This document shows, one piece after another, positions 19,072 through 27,664 of a stretch of 64,000 nt of DNA. Location: contig CAJXKD010000002.1 of the NCBI GenBank assembly GCA_913055735.1, forward strand, positions 372,001-436,000. The letters are read 5' to 3'. Within the stretch, counting starts at the first letter, position 1; each line of letters begins with the position of its first letter. The DNA comes from an uncultured Rhodospirillales bacterium. Its GTDB lineage: Bacteria; Pseudomonadota; Alphaproteobacteria; Rhodospirillales; UBA2165. The position numbers were made by a program, and so were the translations under genes. The notes beneath the pieces were generated by a model that worked only from the letters and a program-made list of their open reading frames with translations, was not told the DNA's origin and searched no databases.

Positions 19072-20121
19072 CTATTCCTGCGGTTTCTCTGGGTCAGAAA
19101 AATGACAGGCGGCCAGGTGGCCTTTCCTCGCTTTTTTGACAGTTGCCAGTTCCGGCCGTTCTACCCGGCATAGGTCCTGGGCCTTGGGGCATCTGGGATG
19201 AAACGGGCACCCTGGGGGTGGCGCGAGGGGGCTTGGCACGTCGCCGGCGGGAGCGGCCGCGCGTCTTTTTTTTCCATGTCCAATTTCAGGGAGCGCGGCG
19301 ATAAGAGCCTGGGTATAGGGATGGCGGGCGTCCGCGAAAAGGGCCTCGGTATCCGCCATTTCGACGATGCGCCCGAGATACATGACGGCGACACGTCCAG
19401 CCACATGCCGGACCGCCGCGAGATCATGGCTGATGAAGAAATACGTAAGGTTCTCGCGGTGTTGCAGTGCAACCATGAGGTTTAGAATTTGGCTTTGGAT
19501 CGATACGTCGAGGGCCGATAAAGGCTCGTCGGCGATCACCAATTTGGGCTTCGGCGCGATGGCTCTGGCGATGGCGATTCGCTGGCGCTGGCCACCTGAG
19601 AATTGATGGGGGTAGCGGTTCAGATCGCCCGTATCGAGACCGACCGCTTCGGCGACTTCCCTGGTCCGTTGCCGCTGTTCCACCTTGTCGCCCATGGCGT
19701 GAATGACGAGGGGCTCGGCGATAATCTCGGCGGCGGTCATTCGGGGATTGAGCGATCCAAACGGGTCCTGAAAAATCATTTGAACGCGCCGGCGGGTTGA
19801 TTTCAGGTCGCCCGTCGAGATGTCGGCAAGCCTGTTGCCGGAAAACCACACTTCGCCAAAATCTGCCGGATAGATAGTCGCGATCGTTTTGGCCAGGGTC
19901 GATTTGCCGCATCCGGATTCGCCGACAATGGCAAATGTCTCCCCCCGGTGAATTTCGAATGAAACATCGGTGACTGCCTGAACGGTTCCCGTGACGCGGC
20001 CGAATAAGCCAGGCTCGCGTAGCTCGAAATGCTTGGTAAGGTTGCAAACACGCAAAAGCGGCCCTTCGGTTTCCGCCTGCGGTGTGTATTCCCTTGGGAT
20101 ATCAGGGGGACTATCCGGCAT
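19072..20121 (-). CDS. Peptide-type ABC transporter ATPase, OppF/DppF family
   Basis: The ATPase has Walker A GESGCGKSTLAK, signature FSGGQRQRIAIARA, Walker B LVIADEPLSALD and the C-terminal oligopeptide extension with CPFHPRCPKAQDLC. This Cys-rich end can bind an iron-sulfur cluster in some homologues. I place the start at ATG 20121 (MPDSPPDIP), which overlaps the upstream ATPase stop by 11 bases. A longer frame reading back through that gene is not credible. This gives 349 residues. It energises import with the 20111-21136 product. Confidence 0.93.
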   Translation of the reverse strand: MPDSPPDIPREYTPQAETEGPLLRVCNLTKHFELREPGLFGRVTGTVQAVTDVSFEIHRGETFAIVGESGCGKSTLAKTIATIYPADFGEVWFSGNRLADISTGDLKSTRRRVQMIFQDPFGSLNPRMTAAEIIAEPLVIHAMGDKVEQRQRTREVAEAVGLDTGDLNRYPHQFSGGQRQRIAIARAIAPKPKLVIADEPLSALDVSIQSQILNLMVALQHRENLTYFFISHDLAAVRHVAGRVAVMYLGRIVEMADTEALFADARHPYTQALIAALPEIGHGKKRRAAAPAGDVPSPLAPPPGCPFHPRCPKAQDLCRVERPELATVKKARKGHLAACHFSDPEKPQE

Positions 20122-21136
20122 GGGAACGGTTCCCTGCCTTGATGCAGGCGACGTGTCGGTCGCCCGAAACGGACTGTAACGGCGGCACATTTGCAGCGCA
20201 GCGGTCCTCGGCGACGGTGCACCGGGGCTTGAACCGGCACCCGGTGATTGTTTCATGGGGCCCGGGCACCATCCCGGGGATGGTAGGAAGCGGTTTCCCC
20301 CGCAAATCGGCGCTAGGTAAGGTCGCGAGTAATCCCTGGCTGTAGGGGTGTAGCGGATCTTCAAAGAAAGATTCAGCGGGGGCCGTTTCGGCGGTACGCC
20401 CGGCATAGATCACCAAAACGTCGTCGGCGACCTCTGAAACGACAGCCAGATTGTGGCTGATAAACAGGATTGCCATACCTTCGGCTGCTTGGAGGTCGAG
20501 GATCAGGTCGAGGATTTGCGCTTGAACCGTTGTGTCCAGCGCAGTTGTCGCCTCGTCGGCGATCAGGACGTCGGGGTGGCAGGCAAGCGCCATGGCAATC
20601 ATGGCGCGTTGGCGCATGCCGCCGGATAATTGGTGGGGATAGGCCTCGGCACGCACTTTCGGATCTGGAATTCCAACGCGCTCGATTGCGGCGACGGCTT
20701 GGCCCCAGGCTTCGTGTTTGGAAAGGGATTGATGGATGTGGAACATTTCGGCGATTTGGTCGCCGATGGAAAACACCGGGTTAAGCGCCGTCATGGGTTC
20801 TTGAAAGATCATGGCAATGCGGGCACCCCGGACGGACTGTAGCTCCCTGGGGGTCGCGTGCAGCAGGTCCTGTCCGTCAAACATCGCGGTGCCGCCGCAC
20901 ACACGTCCTGGAGGAGGGATCAAACCCATGAGTGCGAGGGCGCTGACCGACTTGCCGCTTCCACTCTCTCCGACCATGCCCAGGGTTTTTCCGGCGTGTA
21001 GGTCGAAGGACAAGTGGTCGACAACCGTGACCGGACCCGTCTCGGTATCGAACACCACCTGCAAATCCCGGACGCTCAGCACCGGTCCAGGCTGATCCGG
21101 CAGCTGAATGCCGGTTGCTGGACTTGGGTTGGTCAT
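20111..21136 (-). CDS. Peptide-type ABC transporter ATPase, OppD/DppD family
   Basis: This 341-residue ATPase has Walker [13 protein letters not shown], signature [15 protein letters not shown], Walker [13 protein letters not shown] and the OppD-type tail [21 protein letters not shown] 21136 overlaps the stop of the acyl-ligase gene (ATGA), so translation is coupled to it. A longer ORF extending into that gene is rejected. It pairs with the OppF-like ATPase downstream. The coupling suggests the ligase and transporter act on related substrates, for example lipopeptides or fatty-acyl compounds; this is inference. Confidence 0.93.
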   Translation of the reverse strand: MTNPSPATGIQLPDQPGPVLSVRDLQVVFDTETGPVTVVDHLSFDLHAGKTLGMVGESGSGKSVSALALMGLIPPPGRVCGGTAMFDGQDLLHATPRELQSVRGARIAMIFQEPMTALNPVFSIGDQIAEMFHIHQSLSKHEAWGQAVAAIERVGIPDPKVRAEAYPHQLSGGMRQRAMIAMALACHPDVLIADEATTALDTTVQAQILDLILDLQAAEGMAILFISHNLAVVSEVADDVLVIYAGRTAETAPAESFFEDPLHPYSQGLLATLPSADLRGKPLPTIPGMVPGPHETITGCRFKPRCTVAEDRCAANVPPLQSVSGDRHVACIKAGNRSHAG

Positions 21137-24036
21137 TGCGAATTCTCTTCCGGCTTTACCCGTTCGTGGGCGAGATCGGGTTCGCCCGAGTGGCGTAGGA
21201 TTTCGGCACGGACCTGATCGCGGAACTGCACGGCAGTCCGCCACCGCGTCGTCTCATCTGCACTGGAGGGGAGAGGAGGCGGAGACATGGGGGGAAGGAT
21301 GATAACCCGGATCGGCACCCGGCGGATAAAATGTGAATCACCGCGCAGCGCGGCACGGCTGCCCCGAATCACGACGGGGACGACCGATGTTCCCGCTGAA
21401 ATCGCCGCTGAAAAAGCGCCGGTTTGAAATGGCAGAAGGCCGGGCATGCGGCTCAGGGTGCCCTCCGGGAAGAACATCAGCGTTTCTCCGGCGCCGACGG
21501 CGGCGATTAGGCGGTCGGCATCGGCGACGCTTTGGCGTGCATCGAACCGTTCGACGAACTCCGTCCCCAACCGCCGGAGGAACGGACCGGCGATCTTTTG
21601 GCGGGCCAGCTCGCCCTTGGCGACGAATTTTAGCCGGCCATGGAGACTTTTCGACAGCGTCCAAAGAAGAATGGGGCCGTCGAGATAGCTCGAATGGTTC
21701 GCAGTGATGACGCAACCGCCCTCTCGCGGCAAGTTTTCCAGTCCTTCAACATGGATAGGCAGAGCCGTCACCGCGCGTATCAACGTTAGGGCCATTCGCG
21801 CGGTCGCAAGGGCAAATCGTCTACTAGGAGATAGAACGGCGATGACCCATGCCGGAACGGCGACAAGCCACAGCACCAAAAGTGCCCAACCGGCGTAAAG
21901 CCGGTCGCTGAGGTCGCGTCTGAATCGCCGGAAGAAACCCGGCAAGGCGGCCAGCGTCATATGAATCATCTGCCGGCGTAGACTGGGTGCGGCGACACCG
22001 GCTTCGCCACTCTCATACAGCACGCGCGCCGCGGCGCGTCTTATCTTGCCGCTCGACGTCTTTGGAACGGAACGTGGCGGTGTCAGCATGATGTCGTCCG
22101 GCGCCGTGCCGACAAGGTCCACGGCCAACGCATTAATGGCTTGGCGCAATTTGGTTTGCCGGTCGTCGTCGCGAAGGCGCGTCTCGGCAAGCACGATCAG
22201 CCGTTCGGTTTCTTCCTTTTCGCCACGGCTGCCGAACACGGCGACGTTGCCGCGTTGGATGCCGTCGAGACCGCCGACGGCGTCTTCGAGTTCGGCGGGA
22301 AAGATGTTGCGGCCGGCCTTGATGATCATGTCCTTGGCGCGGCCAGTGATATAGAGCTCCGCGTCGGCGATATAGCCGACGTCACCGGTATTCAGCCACT
22401 CGCCGTCAAACAAGGTGGCGGTGATTTCCGGTTTGTGCAGATACCCCGAGGTCGCGGACGGGCCGGTGAACTGTATGCGGCCTTCCCGCCGATCGGGAAG
22501 TTCGCGACCGGCCGTGTCGACCACTCGGACCTGATGGCCGGGCAGGGCCTGACCGCAAGACGGCAGCCGCTGTGCCTTGGGTGAAGCAGGGTCAATGGGA
22601 ACGGCGCGGCCAGACAGCATCAATTCATCGCGGTCGATGGCATCGATCAACGGACCACGGCCGAAGGGGGGGAACGTGACACCGACAGAGTTTTCGGCCA
22701 AGCCGTAGGCCGGCATCATGGCCTCCCGGCGGAAACCGTATTTGGCAAACTTGTCACAAAAGGCTTCGAGCGTTGCGACGCTGATCGGTTCGGCGCCGTT
22801 GAACGCGACCCGCCAACTGCTCAAATCGAGCCCCTCGAGGTCTGCGTCGCTGACACGTTGCACGCAGGCTTCATAGGCGAAATTGGGGGCGCCCGAAATA
22901 GTGCCACGATAGCGATGGATCGCTTGCAGCCAGCGATGAGGCCGCGCCAAGAAGGTGAGGGGGGACATGATGATGAGGGGAATGCCGTGCACCAGGCTAC
23001 CCAGCCAGGCGCCGATCAATCCCATGTCGTGATAGAGAGGCAGCCAGCTGACGAACACGTCGTCGGGGTGGGCTTTCAGGGCCTGACCCATGGCGCGGAT
23101 ATTGGCGAGCAGGTTTGCGTTGCTCAGGACGACACCCTTAGGGTCGCCTGTCGAGCCCGAGGTATATTGGATAAACGCCGTATCCGTGGCGGTACGCACC
23201 GGAAATATCCGGGCTTCGGTGCTTCGCGCTTCGATATCCGCTACCGTCGTGAAATGCCTCAAGGACGGGATTAGCGATGAGATCAGCCGGGATAGGCGCA
23301 TGGCGGCAGGGTCGGTGATCATTATGGCCGCGTTACAGTTGATGGCGATTTTGGTGTGCCGCCGCAGATGTTCTTCAAGTTGCGACGGGCGTCCCGGGGG
23401 GTAAACGGGAACCGGGACCCCACCCGCCAGCAACACGCCCATGAAACTGACGAAATAGTCGCGACCCGTCGGCAGCATGAGAACGACGGTTTCATCCGCG
23501 GCTAGACCCAATTCGATGAGGCCGCTCGCAAGTTTTGCCGCTTCGTCGTGGAGCGATCCGAAGGTGATGGCCTGGCCGTCTTCGCCTTCGTCGTAGAGCC
23601 GGATATGAACCACGTCGGCTTGATTCTCAGCCTGCCATGCCAATACGTCGGTCAACGCTTCGATATGCTCGGCGACCAGCGTGCGTCGTTCGCCGACAGG
23701 TTGGCTGACTTGCTCCGGCATTGAGAAGGTGGCGCGTGATGGCGCGACCTTGGCGCCGAGCCCGCGCAAAAGGTCGCGCGGTGTATCCGCTTCCGACAGG
23801 ACGCGGTCCGGCAATGTCACGCCGAATTCCCGCTCGACCCGATGCAGTAATTCCATACGGGCCAGGCTGTCGAAACCCAATTCCCGTTCGAGGGATTGGT
23901 CGAGATGCACTTGTGCGGGTGCGGCGGCAGGCGAGACCTCGGCCGCCATCTCAGCGACGAGGTCGAGCAGGCGGGCGCTCGTTTCCTCTGAAGAGCCGGT
24001 TTTCTCAGTTGTGTCCTGTCGAATGGTGTCTGTCAT
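21133..24036 (-). CDS. ACP / acyl-AMP ligase / PlsC acyltransferase fusion
   Basis: A 967-residue three-domain protein. Residues about 20-95 are an acyl carrier domain with the phosphopantetheine Ser57 in LGFDSLARME. Residues about 130-680 are an AMP-forming ligase with YTSGSTGDPKG near 290 and the catalytic Lys in KTSSGKIRR. After membrane-spanning segments around 700-745, a PlsC-type acyltransferase carries NHSSYLDG near 780 and FPEGT near 857. The layout suggests it activates a fatty acid, loads it on its own carrier and transfers it to a lipid acceptor, comparable to Aas but in a different domain order. The start ATG has only a weak SD. Acceptor and chain length are unknown. Confidence 0.88.
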   Translation of the reverse strand: MTDTIRQDTTEKTGSSEETSARLLDLVAEMAAEVSPAAAPAQVHLDQSLERELGFDSLARMELLHRVEREFGVTLPDRVLSEADTPRDLLRGLGAKVAPSRATFSMPEQVSQPVGERRTLVAEHIEALTDVLAWQAENQADVVHIRLYDEGEDGQAITFGSLHDEAAKLASGLIELGLAADETVVLMLPTGRDYFVSFMGVLLAGGVPVPVYPPGRPSQLEEHLRRHTKIAINCNAAIMITDPAAMRLSRLISSLIPSLRHFTTVADIEARSTEARIFPVRTATDTAFIQYTSGSTGDPKGVVLSNANLLANIRAMGQALKAHPDDVFVSWLPLYHDMGLIGAWLGSLVHGIPLIIMSPLTFLARPHRWLQAIHRYRGTISGAPNFAYEACVQRVSDADLEGLDLSSWRVAFNGAEPISVATLEAFCDKFAKYGFRREAMMPAYGLAENSVGVTFPPFGRGPLIDAIDRDELMLSGRAVPIDPASPKAQRLPSCGQALPGHQVRVVDTAGRELPDRREGRIQFTGPSATSGYLHKPEITATLFDGEWLNTGDVGYIADAELYITGRAKDMIIKAGRNIFPAELEDAVGGLDGIQRGNVAVFGSRGEKEETERLIVLAETRLRDDDRQTKLRQAINALAVDLVGTAPDDIMLTPPRSVPKTSSGKIRRAAARVLYESGEAGVAAPSLRRQMIHMTLAALPGFFRRFRRDLSDRLYAGWALLVLWLVAVPAWVIAVLSPSRRFALATARMALTLIRAVTALPIHVEGLENLPREGGCVITANHSSYLDGPILLWTLSKSLHGRLKFVAKGELARQKIAGPFLRRLGTEFVERFDARQSVADADRLIAAVGAGETLMFFPEGTLSRMPGLLPFQTGAFSAAISAGTSVVPVVIRGSRAALRGDSHFIRRVPIRVIILPPMSPPPLPSSADETTRWRTAVQFRDQVRAEILRHSGEPDLAHERVKPEENSQ

Positions 24037-24070
24037 CTATGACAACGGTAGTGCATTCCGTACCGGTCAA

Positions 24071-24700
24071 TCAATTAGATGCGGAGGTGTGGACGGTCGG
24101 CCGGTAACCGCCATGCAGAATACGCACGAGCGGTTCGGGTGTCAGCACGGTGACGTTTAACCGTGACGGCCTCGCCTTTGCCGGGCCGTATCCGGCAGGG
24201 GCATAGGGCAGTAGTCTGTCATTCCATACGAGGTGCGGGGCATCGTCGTTCTCCATACAAATGAACGTTCCGTCCGGCAAGTCTGCGAGAGTGCGGTCGT
24301 AGCGGCGTTGCCTTCGGGTTGCCGGATCGATGCGCGCGTGATGCAAAACCCGGTCAACGTCTTTCGCTTTGGGCGGAGACAGGTCGGCGCAAGCCTCGAC
24401 CCAAAATTCCATAAAGGTCCGGTAAGCATCACGCCGGCATTCGCCGCAGGGGCGATGACCGGCCGCCAGCGCGACCGCCTCATCGAGAAAGAAAAGCTCC
24501 GTGTAACACCCCGGTGTCATCACAACCCGGTGCCGGTCTTTAAAATCCAACACGCAAACGATCCAATTCGCGTGTTTCCAGCGCGCGTTGCCGAGTTGCT
24601 TCCGGTCGTCATGCAAGATGCCGCGGTTGCCCATGAAGCTGCCAAGGGCCGCGTCGGCGATAATCTCCCCCTGGGGGGTAACCCTGTTTTGCAGCGGCAC
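24071..24700 (-). CDS. Conserved protein of unknown function with CxxC motif
   Basis: I do not know a function for this 209-residue protein, though it resembles a conserved bacterial hypothetical family. It begins VPLQNRVTPQGE and contains FMGNRGILHDD, PGCYTELFFLDEAVALAAGHRPCGECRRDAY and a central DLPDGTFI. The HRPCGECRR segment could bind a metal and loosely recalls the Cys-rich zinc site of Ada. GTG 24700 is preferred because AAGGA lies six bases upstream and the binding-protein gene ends two bases before it. Coupling to that gene suggests cotranscription with the transporter. Confidence 0.75.
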   Translation of the reverse strand: MPLQNRVTPQGEIIADAALGSFMGNRGILHDDRKQLGNARWKHANWIVCVLDFKDRHRVVMTPGCYTELFFLDEAVALAAGHRPCGECRRDAYRTFMEFWVEACADLSPPKAKDVDRVLHHARIDPATRRQRRYDRTLADLPDGTFICMENDDAPHLVWNDRLLPYAPAGYGPAKARPSRLNVTVLTPEPLVRILHGGYRPTVHTSASN

Positions 24701-24702
24701 CG

Positions 24703-26379
24703 CTATTCCTTGACGCCCCAGTTTTCGATCCACGTGGTCGTCGTTATCTGATGGCCGGTGGGTGTGACGCCGGTGAGCCATTTCGGCAAGACATACGGGG
24801 TGGCGCGGAAATAAAGCGGAATGGCCGGCAGATCTGTTGCATATAGCTGCTGCACCCGGTGCCAAAGTTTTTTGCGCTTGTCGCGGTCAAGTTCCGTTTC
24901 AATCGCCTCGATCAAACGGTCCATTTCGGGATTATCGTAGCCGGTATAATTCTGGCCGCCCCAATTGTTCTCCGGCGACGGGATGTGCTTCGAATGAAGT
25001 GTCGAGCGGGGCGGGCTTTCAGGCGACGATAGCCAAGCGAACATAGCCATGGCTTCGAATTTGCGCCGGGTGACCGTTTCACCGAAGAAGACTCGGGCCG
25101 GCTGATTGCGGATCCGTACGTCGATGCCAAGCTGTTGCCACTGGCTCTGCAGCACCTGTTGGACCAGTTCCCGGGTCCGGTTGCCGGCGGTGGTCATGAT
25201 TTCCAGCGACAGTTTCTCGCCTTTAGCATTGTGACGGACGCCGCGCCGCATAACCGACCAGCCCGCCTCGTCGAGCAGAAGAGCGGCACGTTTCGGGTCG
25301 TGCCGCCATTTCGGTATGTCGTCCGTATGGACCCAATCGAGCGGATTGACGCTCGTGTCGGCGACAGGCTGGCGTCCGTCGAACAGTTGGCGCGAGATTG
25401 CCTCGCGGTCGAGGGCCAGGATCAACGCTTGACGTATCCGCCGGTCCTTGAGGACAGGATTGTCGAGATTGAGATCAATATGTTCGTAGACCAATCCCGG
25501 CTTAAAGATCATCTGATAATCGTTGCCATGCGCTTTTTCGAAGGCGAGCGCTTGATCAAGGGTAATGCCGGGCTCCCCTGAAATCATGTCGATGGCGCCG
25601 GATAACAGATTGGCCTCCATGGCGGCCGTGTTTTCGATCACCCGGACGACGACGCGTTTGAAATGGGGCGGTTTGCCCCACCAGGTGTCGTTAGGCACCA
25701 GTACGACATGGGCACCGGCTTTGACCTCGGTGATCCGGTAGGGACCGAAATAGAGACCGGGATTAGTGGTGTCGGTATCGAACGTCGTGCGGTTCCGGTA
25801 GTCGGCCGGATTTTCTTCGAATATTTTGCGGTCCAAATGCGCCGGCAGGATGTCCAAGGCAAGATCGTTGTAGCTGAATGTCACTTTGTCGGCGTGGAGG
25901 CGGACGGTGTGAGCGTCGAGCGCCTCGGTCTTGTAGGTGCTGCGGTAGAAATCGAGGCCGGACACACCGCTTTGCGGATGACGCCCCACTTCCCAGGTGA
26001 ACACGACGTCATGTGCGGTCACCGGCTCGCCGTCGCCCCATCTGGCATCCGGCCGCAGTTTGTAGGTGACCGCGATGCCATCTTTCCCGTCCGGTGTTTT
26101 CTCGAGGGTGGCGCCGCCGTTTTCCAAGGTCGGTAGTTCGGTACACAACAGGCACACCTGTTCCCATTCCGCGTCGTACGCCGTGACCGACCGCCGGGTC
26201 GCCGCCAGGATGTAGGATTTGGCGAGCATGGAATCGATGTTGGGATGGAAGGTGGACGGGAACTGGGTAAGCCCGATCACCAGCTCGTCCTTGGCGGCCG
26301 TCGCTGGCGGTGGAAAACAGAAGGCCGCCGCCAGGGAAACGATGAGGCCTAGAACCGTGGATAAAACTGGGCGTTTCAT
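24703..26379 (-). CDS. Peptide-type ABC transporter solute-binding protein (family 5)
   Basis: The 558-residue periplasmic receptor has a cleavable signal peptide ending near ATAAK at residue 29. The family-5 (OppA/DppA/NikA) core follows: YKLRPDARWGDGEPVTAHDVVFTWE, then DREAISRQLFDGRQPVAD and near the end DLPAIPLYF. Binding-protein specificity ranges over peptides, sugars and metals, so the ligand is unknown. It is the first gene of the minus-strand transporter group and is followed two bases later by the unknown gene at 24071-24700. An upstream non-coding stretch of 268 bases probably holds the promoter. Confidence 0.93.
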   Translation of the reverse strand: MKRPVLSTVLGLIVSLAAAFCFPPPATAAKDELVIGLTQFPSTFHPNIDSMLAKSYILAATRRSVTAYDAEWEQVCLLCTELPTLENGGATLEKTPDGKDGIAVTYKLRPDARWGDGEPVTAHDVVFTWEVGRHPQSGVSGLDFYRSTYKTEALDAHTVRLHADKVTFSYNDLALDILPAHLDRKIFEENPADYRNRTTFDTDTTNPGLYFGPYRITEVKAGAHVVLVPNDTWWGKPPHFKRVVVRVIENTAAMEANLLSGAIDMISGEPGITLDQALAFEKAHGNDYQMIFKPGLVYEHIDLNLDNPVLKDRRIRQALILALDREAISRQLFDGRQPVADTSVNPLDWVHTDDIPKWRHDPKRAALLLDEAGWSVMRRGVRHNAKGEKLSLEIMTTAGNRTRELVQQVLQSQWQQLGIDVRIRNQPARVFFGETVTRRKFEAMAMFAWLSSPESPPRSTLHSKHIPSPENNWGGQNYTGYDNPEMDRLIEAIETELDRDKRKKLWHRVQQLYATDLPAIPLYFRATPYVLPKWLTGVTPTGHQITTTTWIENWGVKE

Positions 26380-26647
26380 GGGAATAAGCTTAGCGGCGGG
26401 GGCGGTTGCCGTCCATCAAGCCTGCGTGATCACCGGCGCGCGCCATATTGGGATGTTCCCACGTACGGGATATACTGTCCGGAACAATACATGCACCTAT
26501 GCTATTGCTCCCTGGGGGAAGGGTCGGGCCGAAAGTACGGACTAAGTGACGGTCTTCCGTGTTAATAACGGTGGAATCACACCTGAGGATCGTGTCGGCT
26601 CAACAAGTATGGATTTGTCCGGCGATCATGCCGGCGGAGGATAGAAA

Positions 26648-27136
26648 TTGGTCATGAAACGTTTGGTGTTTGCCGCGTCGCTGATAATGACGCTTCCCTT
26701 TGCCGCTCCCGGCGCGTTTGCCATGGGCTCGGATTCGTCCCCGCCCCCGCCGACGGCACAGGAAAACTTCAATAGCGGGAAGAAGGCGATCTATGCCGGC
26801 CGCTATGATCGCGGCATCAACCTGATGGAAAAGGTGGTGCGGGTTCAGCCGAAGAATGCGGACGCCTTCAACTATCTCGGCTTTGCTTATCGCAAGAAGG
26901 GCGATCTGAACAACGCGGCCAAATATTACAAGGTCGCCCTTGAGATCGATCCTGACCACAAGGGCGCTCTGGAGTACCAGGGGGAGATGTATCTCAAATT
27001 GGACGATCTTGCCGCTGCGCGGGGTAATCTGGGGAAACTCGCCGTTCTTTGCCCGTCAGGGTGTGACGAGCGCGCCGAGCTTACCCGTGCGATTGCCGAT
27101 TATCTGGCGACAAAGCCCTCAAGCGGCAGCAGCTAA
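26648..27136 (+). CDS. Exported TPR protein
   Basis: A small 162-residue protein with a signal peptide (RLVFAASLIMTLPFAAPGAFA) and two to three TPR motifs, the clearest being NADAFNYLGFAYRKKGDLNNAAKYYKVAL split across residues 74-104. It probably acts as a periplasmic scaffold; no partner is known. GGAGG is seven bases before a TTG at 26648 and 13 before an ATG at 26654, so the true start could be either. The stop codon lies inside the left copy of a 12-bp inverted repeat. Confidence 0.8.
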   Translation: MVMKRLVFAASLIMTLPFAAPGAFAMGSDSSPPPPTAQENFNSGKKAIYAGRYDRGINLMEKVVRVQPKNADAFNYLGFAYRKKGDLNNAAKYYKVALEIDPDHKGALEYQGEMYLKLDDLAAARGNLGKLAVLCPSGCDERAELTRAIADYLATKPSSGSS

Positions 27137-27164
27137 CCTTCCCTAGAACGATCCCTAAATCAAA

Positions 27165-27189
27165 GCCGCCGCCCTCCGGGGGCGGCGGC
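27165..27189 (-). terminator. GC-rich hairpin, possible terminator of the minus-strand mini-transcript
   Basis: GCCGCCGCCC and GGGCGGCGGC form a perfect 10-bp stem with a five-base loop. On the minus strand it is followed by TTTGATTT, a moderate U-tract. On the plus strand, after the TPR gene, there is no U-tract. So it fits termination of a leftward transcript better than of the TPR gene, though it may serve both. Confidence 0.5.
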
Positions 27190-27273
27190 GAGTAAAACGT
27201 TAGGTGAAGCCGCGGCTGTTCTGGTTATCCGACGACCTTGCAGATTTCACCCATCTCGAGTGGAAACTCGTCG

Positions 27274-27339
27274 TCAGCAAACGCGGCTAGGTGCCGATGT
27301 CGCCGGGGTTACTTTCCACTTCACCATAGCGTTAGACAT
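27274..27339 (-). CDS. Candidate 21-residue mini-ORF behind an extended Shine-Dalgarno
   Basis: The ATG is preceded by GAAAGGAGGTGATCC, 15 bases complementary to the 3' end of 16S rRNA, with normal spacing. The frame encodes MSNAMVKWKVTPATSAPSRVC. A +1 shift just before its stop would continue as FADDEFPLEMGEICKVVG and stop at 27225, giving about 37 residues. I recognise neither peptide. It could be a leader peptide, a small-peptide precursor, a decayed gene or chance. The strong ribosome binding site is the only real evidence of translation. Confidence 0.3.
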   Translation of the reverse strand: MSNAMVKWKVTPATSAPSRVC

Positions 27340-27664
27340 CGGATCACCTCCTTTCAGTTGTTGAGCCTGGAAGGTTAGCTCACCAGCAATCGCTTTTCAG
27401 ATCAAGCGACCGTCTGAAAGCCGCTTGCATCAACGCCCTAGTGCGCCAACCCACGCCATGCTTCGAGAGCGAAGTTAAGAATCGGTTTCCCGACGCCAAC
27501 GCACGTGCGGTTGAAGGCGCCGGCGACGCACAAAGCGGTGCGTATTGTGGATTTCGATCCGGGTGCTCATACTCGTCATCATGCCGGTCGAAGCCGGATC
27601 GAGAATACCGGGTCGGACGAATCGCAGCGAATCACGGACAACAAAAAGCCAAGCAGGGGGTGTC

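Larger units (their letters stand above)
27131..27380. repeat. 250-bp segment bounded by perfect 12-bp inverted repeats
   Basis: AGCTAACCTTCC at 27131-27142 is exactly inverted as GGAAGGTTAGCT at 27369-27380. The segment between holds a strong GC hairpin and a minus-strand mini-ORF with an extended Shine-Dalgarno sequence. The size and end structure resemble a miniature inverted-repeat element, but no target duplication is evident, and the left copy includes the stop codon of the TPR gene. A long-range RNA stem is an alternative explanation. Confidence 0.5.
27137..27664. other. Intergenic region, 528 bases, no conventional gene
   Basis: Apart from the inverted-repeat segment, hairpin and mini-ORF listed separately, this stretch holds a further stem-loop at about 27392-27420 (CTTTTCAGA pairing with TCTGAAAG). 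The remaining 240 bases lead to the dehydrogenase at 27665. In that leader I see no conserved RNA. A plus-strand reading from 27545 could extend the dehydrogenase N-terminus, but it has no family match. Confidence 0.5.

Noticed and set aside
20122..20406. N-terminal extension of the OppF-like ATPase into the upstream ATPase gene
   Set aside because: The extra 95 residues have no ABC similarity and are the out-of-frame reading of the other gene.
26380..26647. Possible 6S-like or other structured RNA upstream of the TPR gene
   Set aside because: Some G/C-rich segments can pair (GTCCG with CGGAC), but I could not build a convincing conserved fold or promoter pattern. A covariance-model search for 6S RNA would settle it.
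27340..27355. 16S rRNA 3'-end-like sequence on the plus strand
   Set aside because: Only about 15 bases match; flanking bases do not resemble 16S rRNA. The reverse strand reads as a long Shine-Dalgarno sequence.
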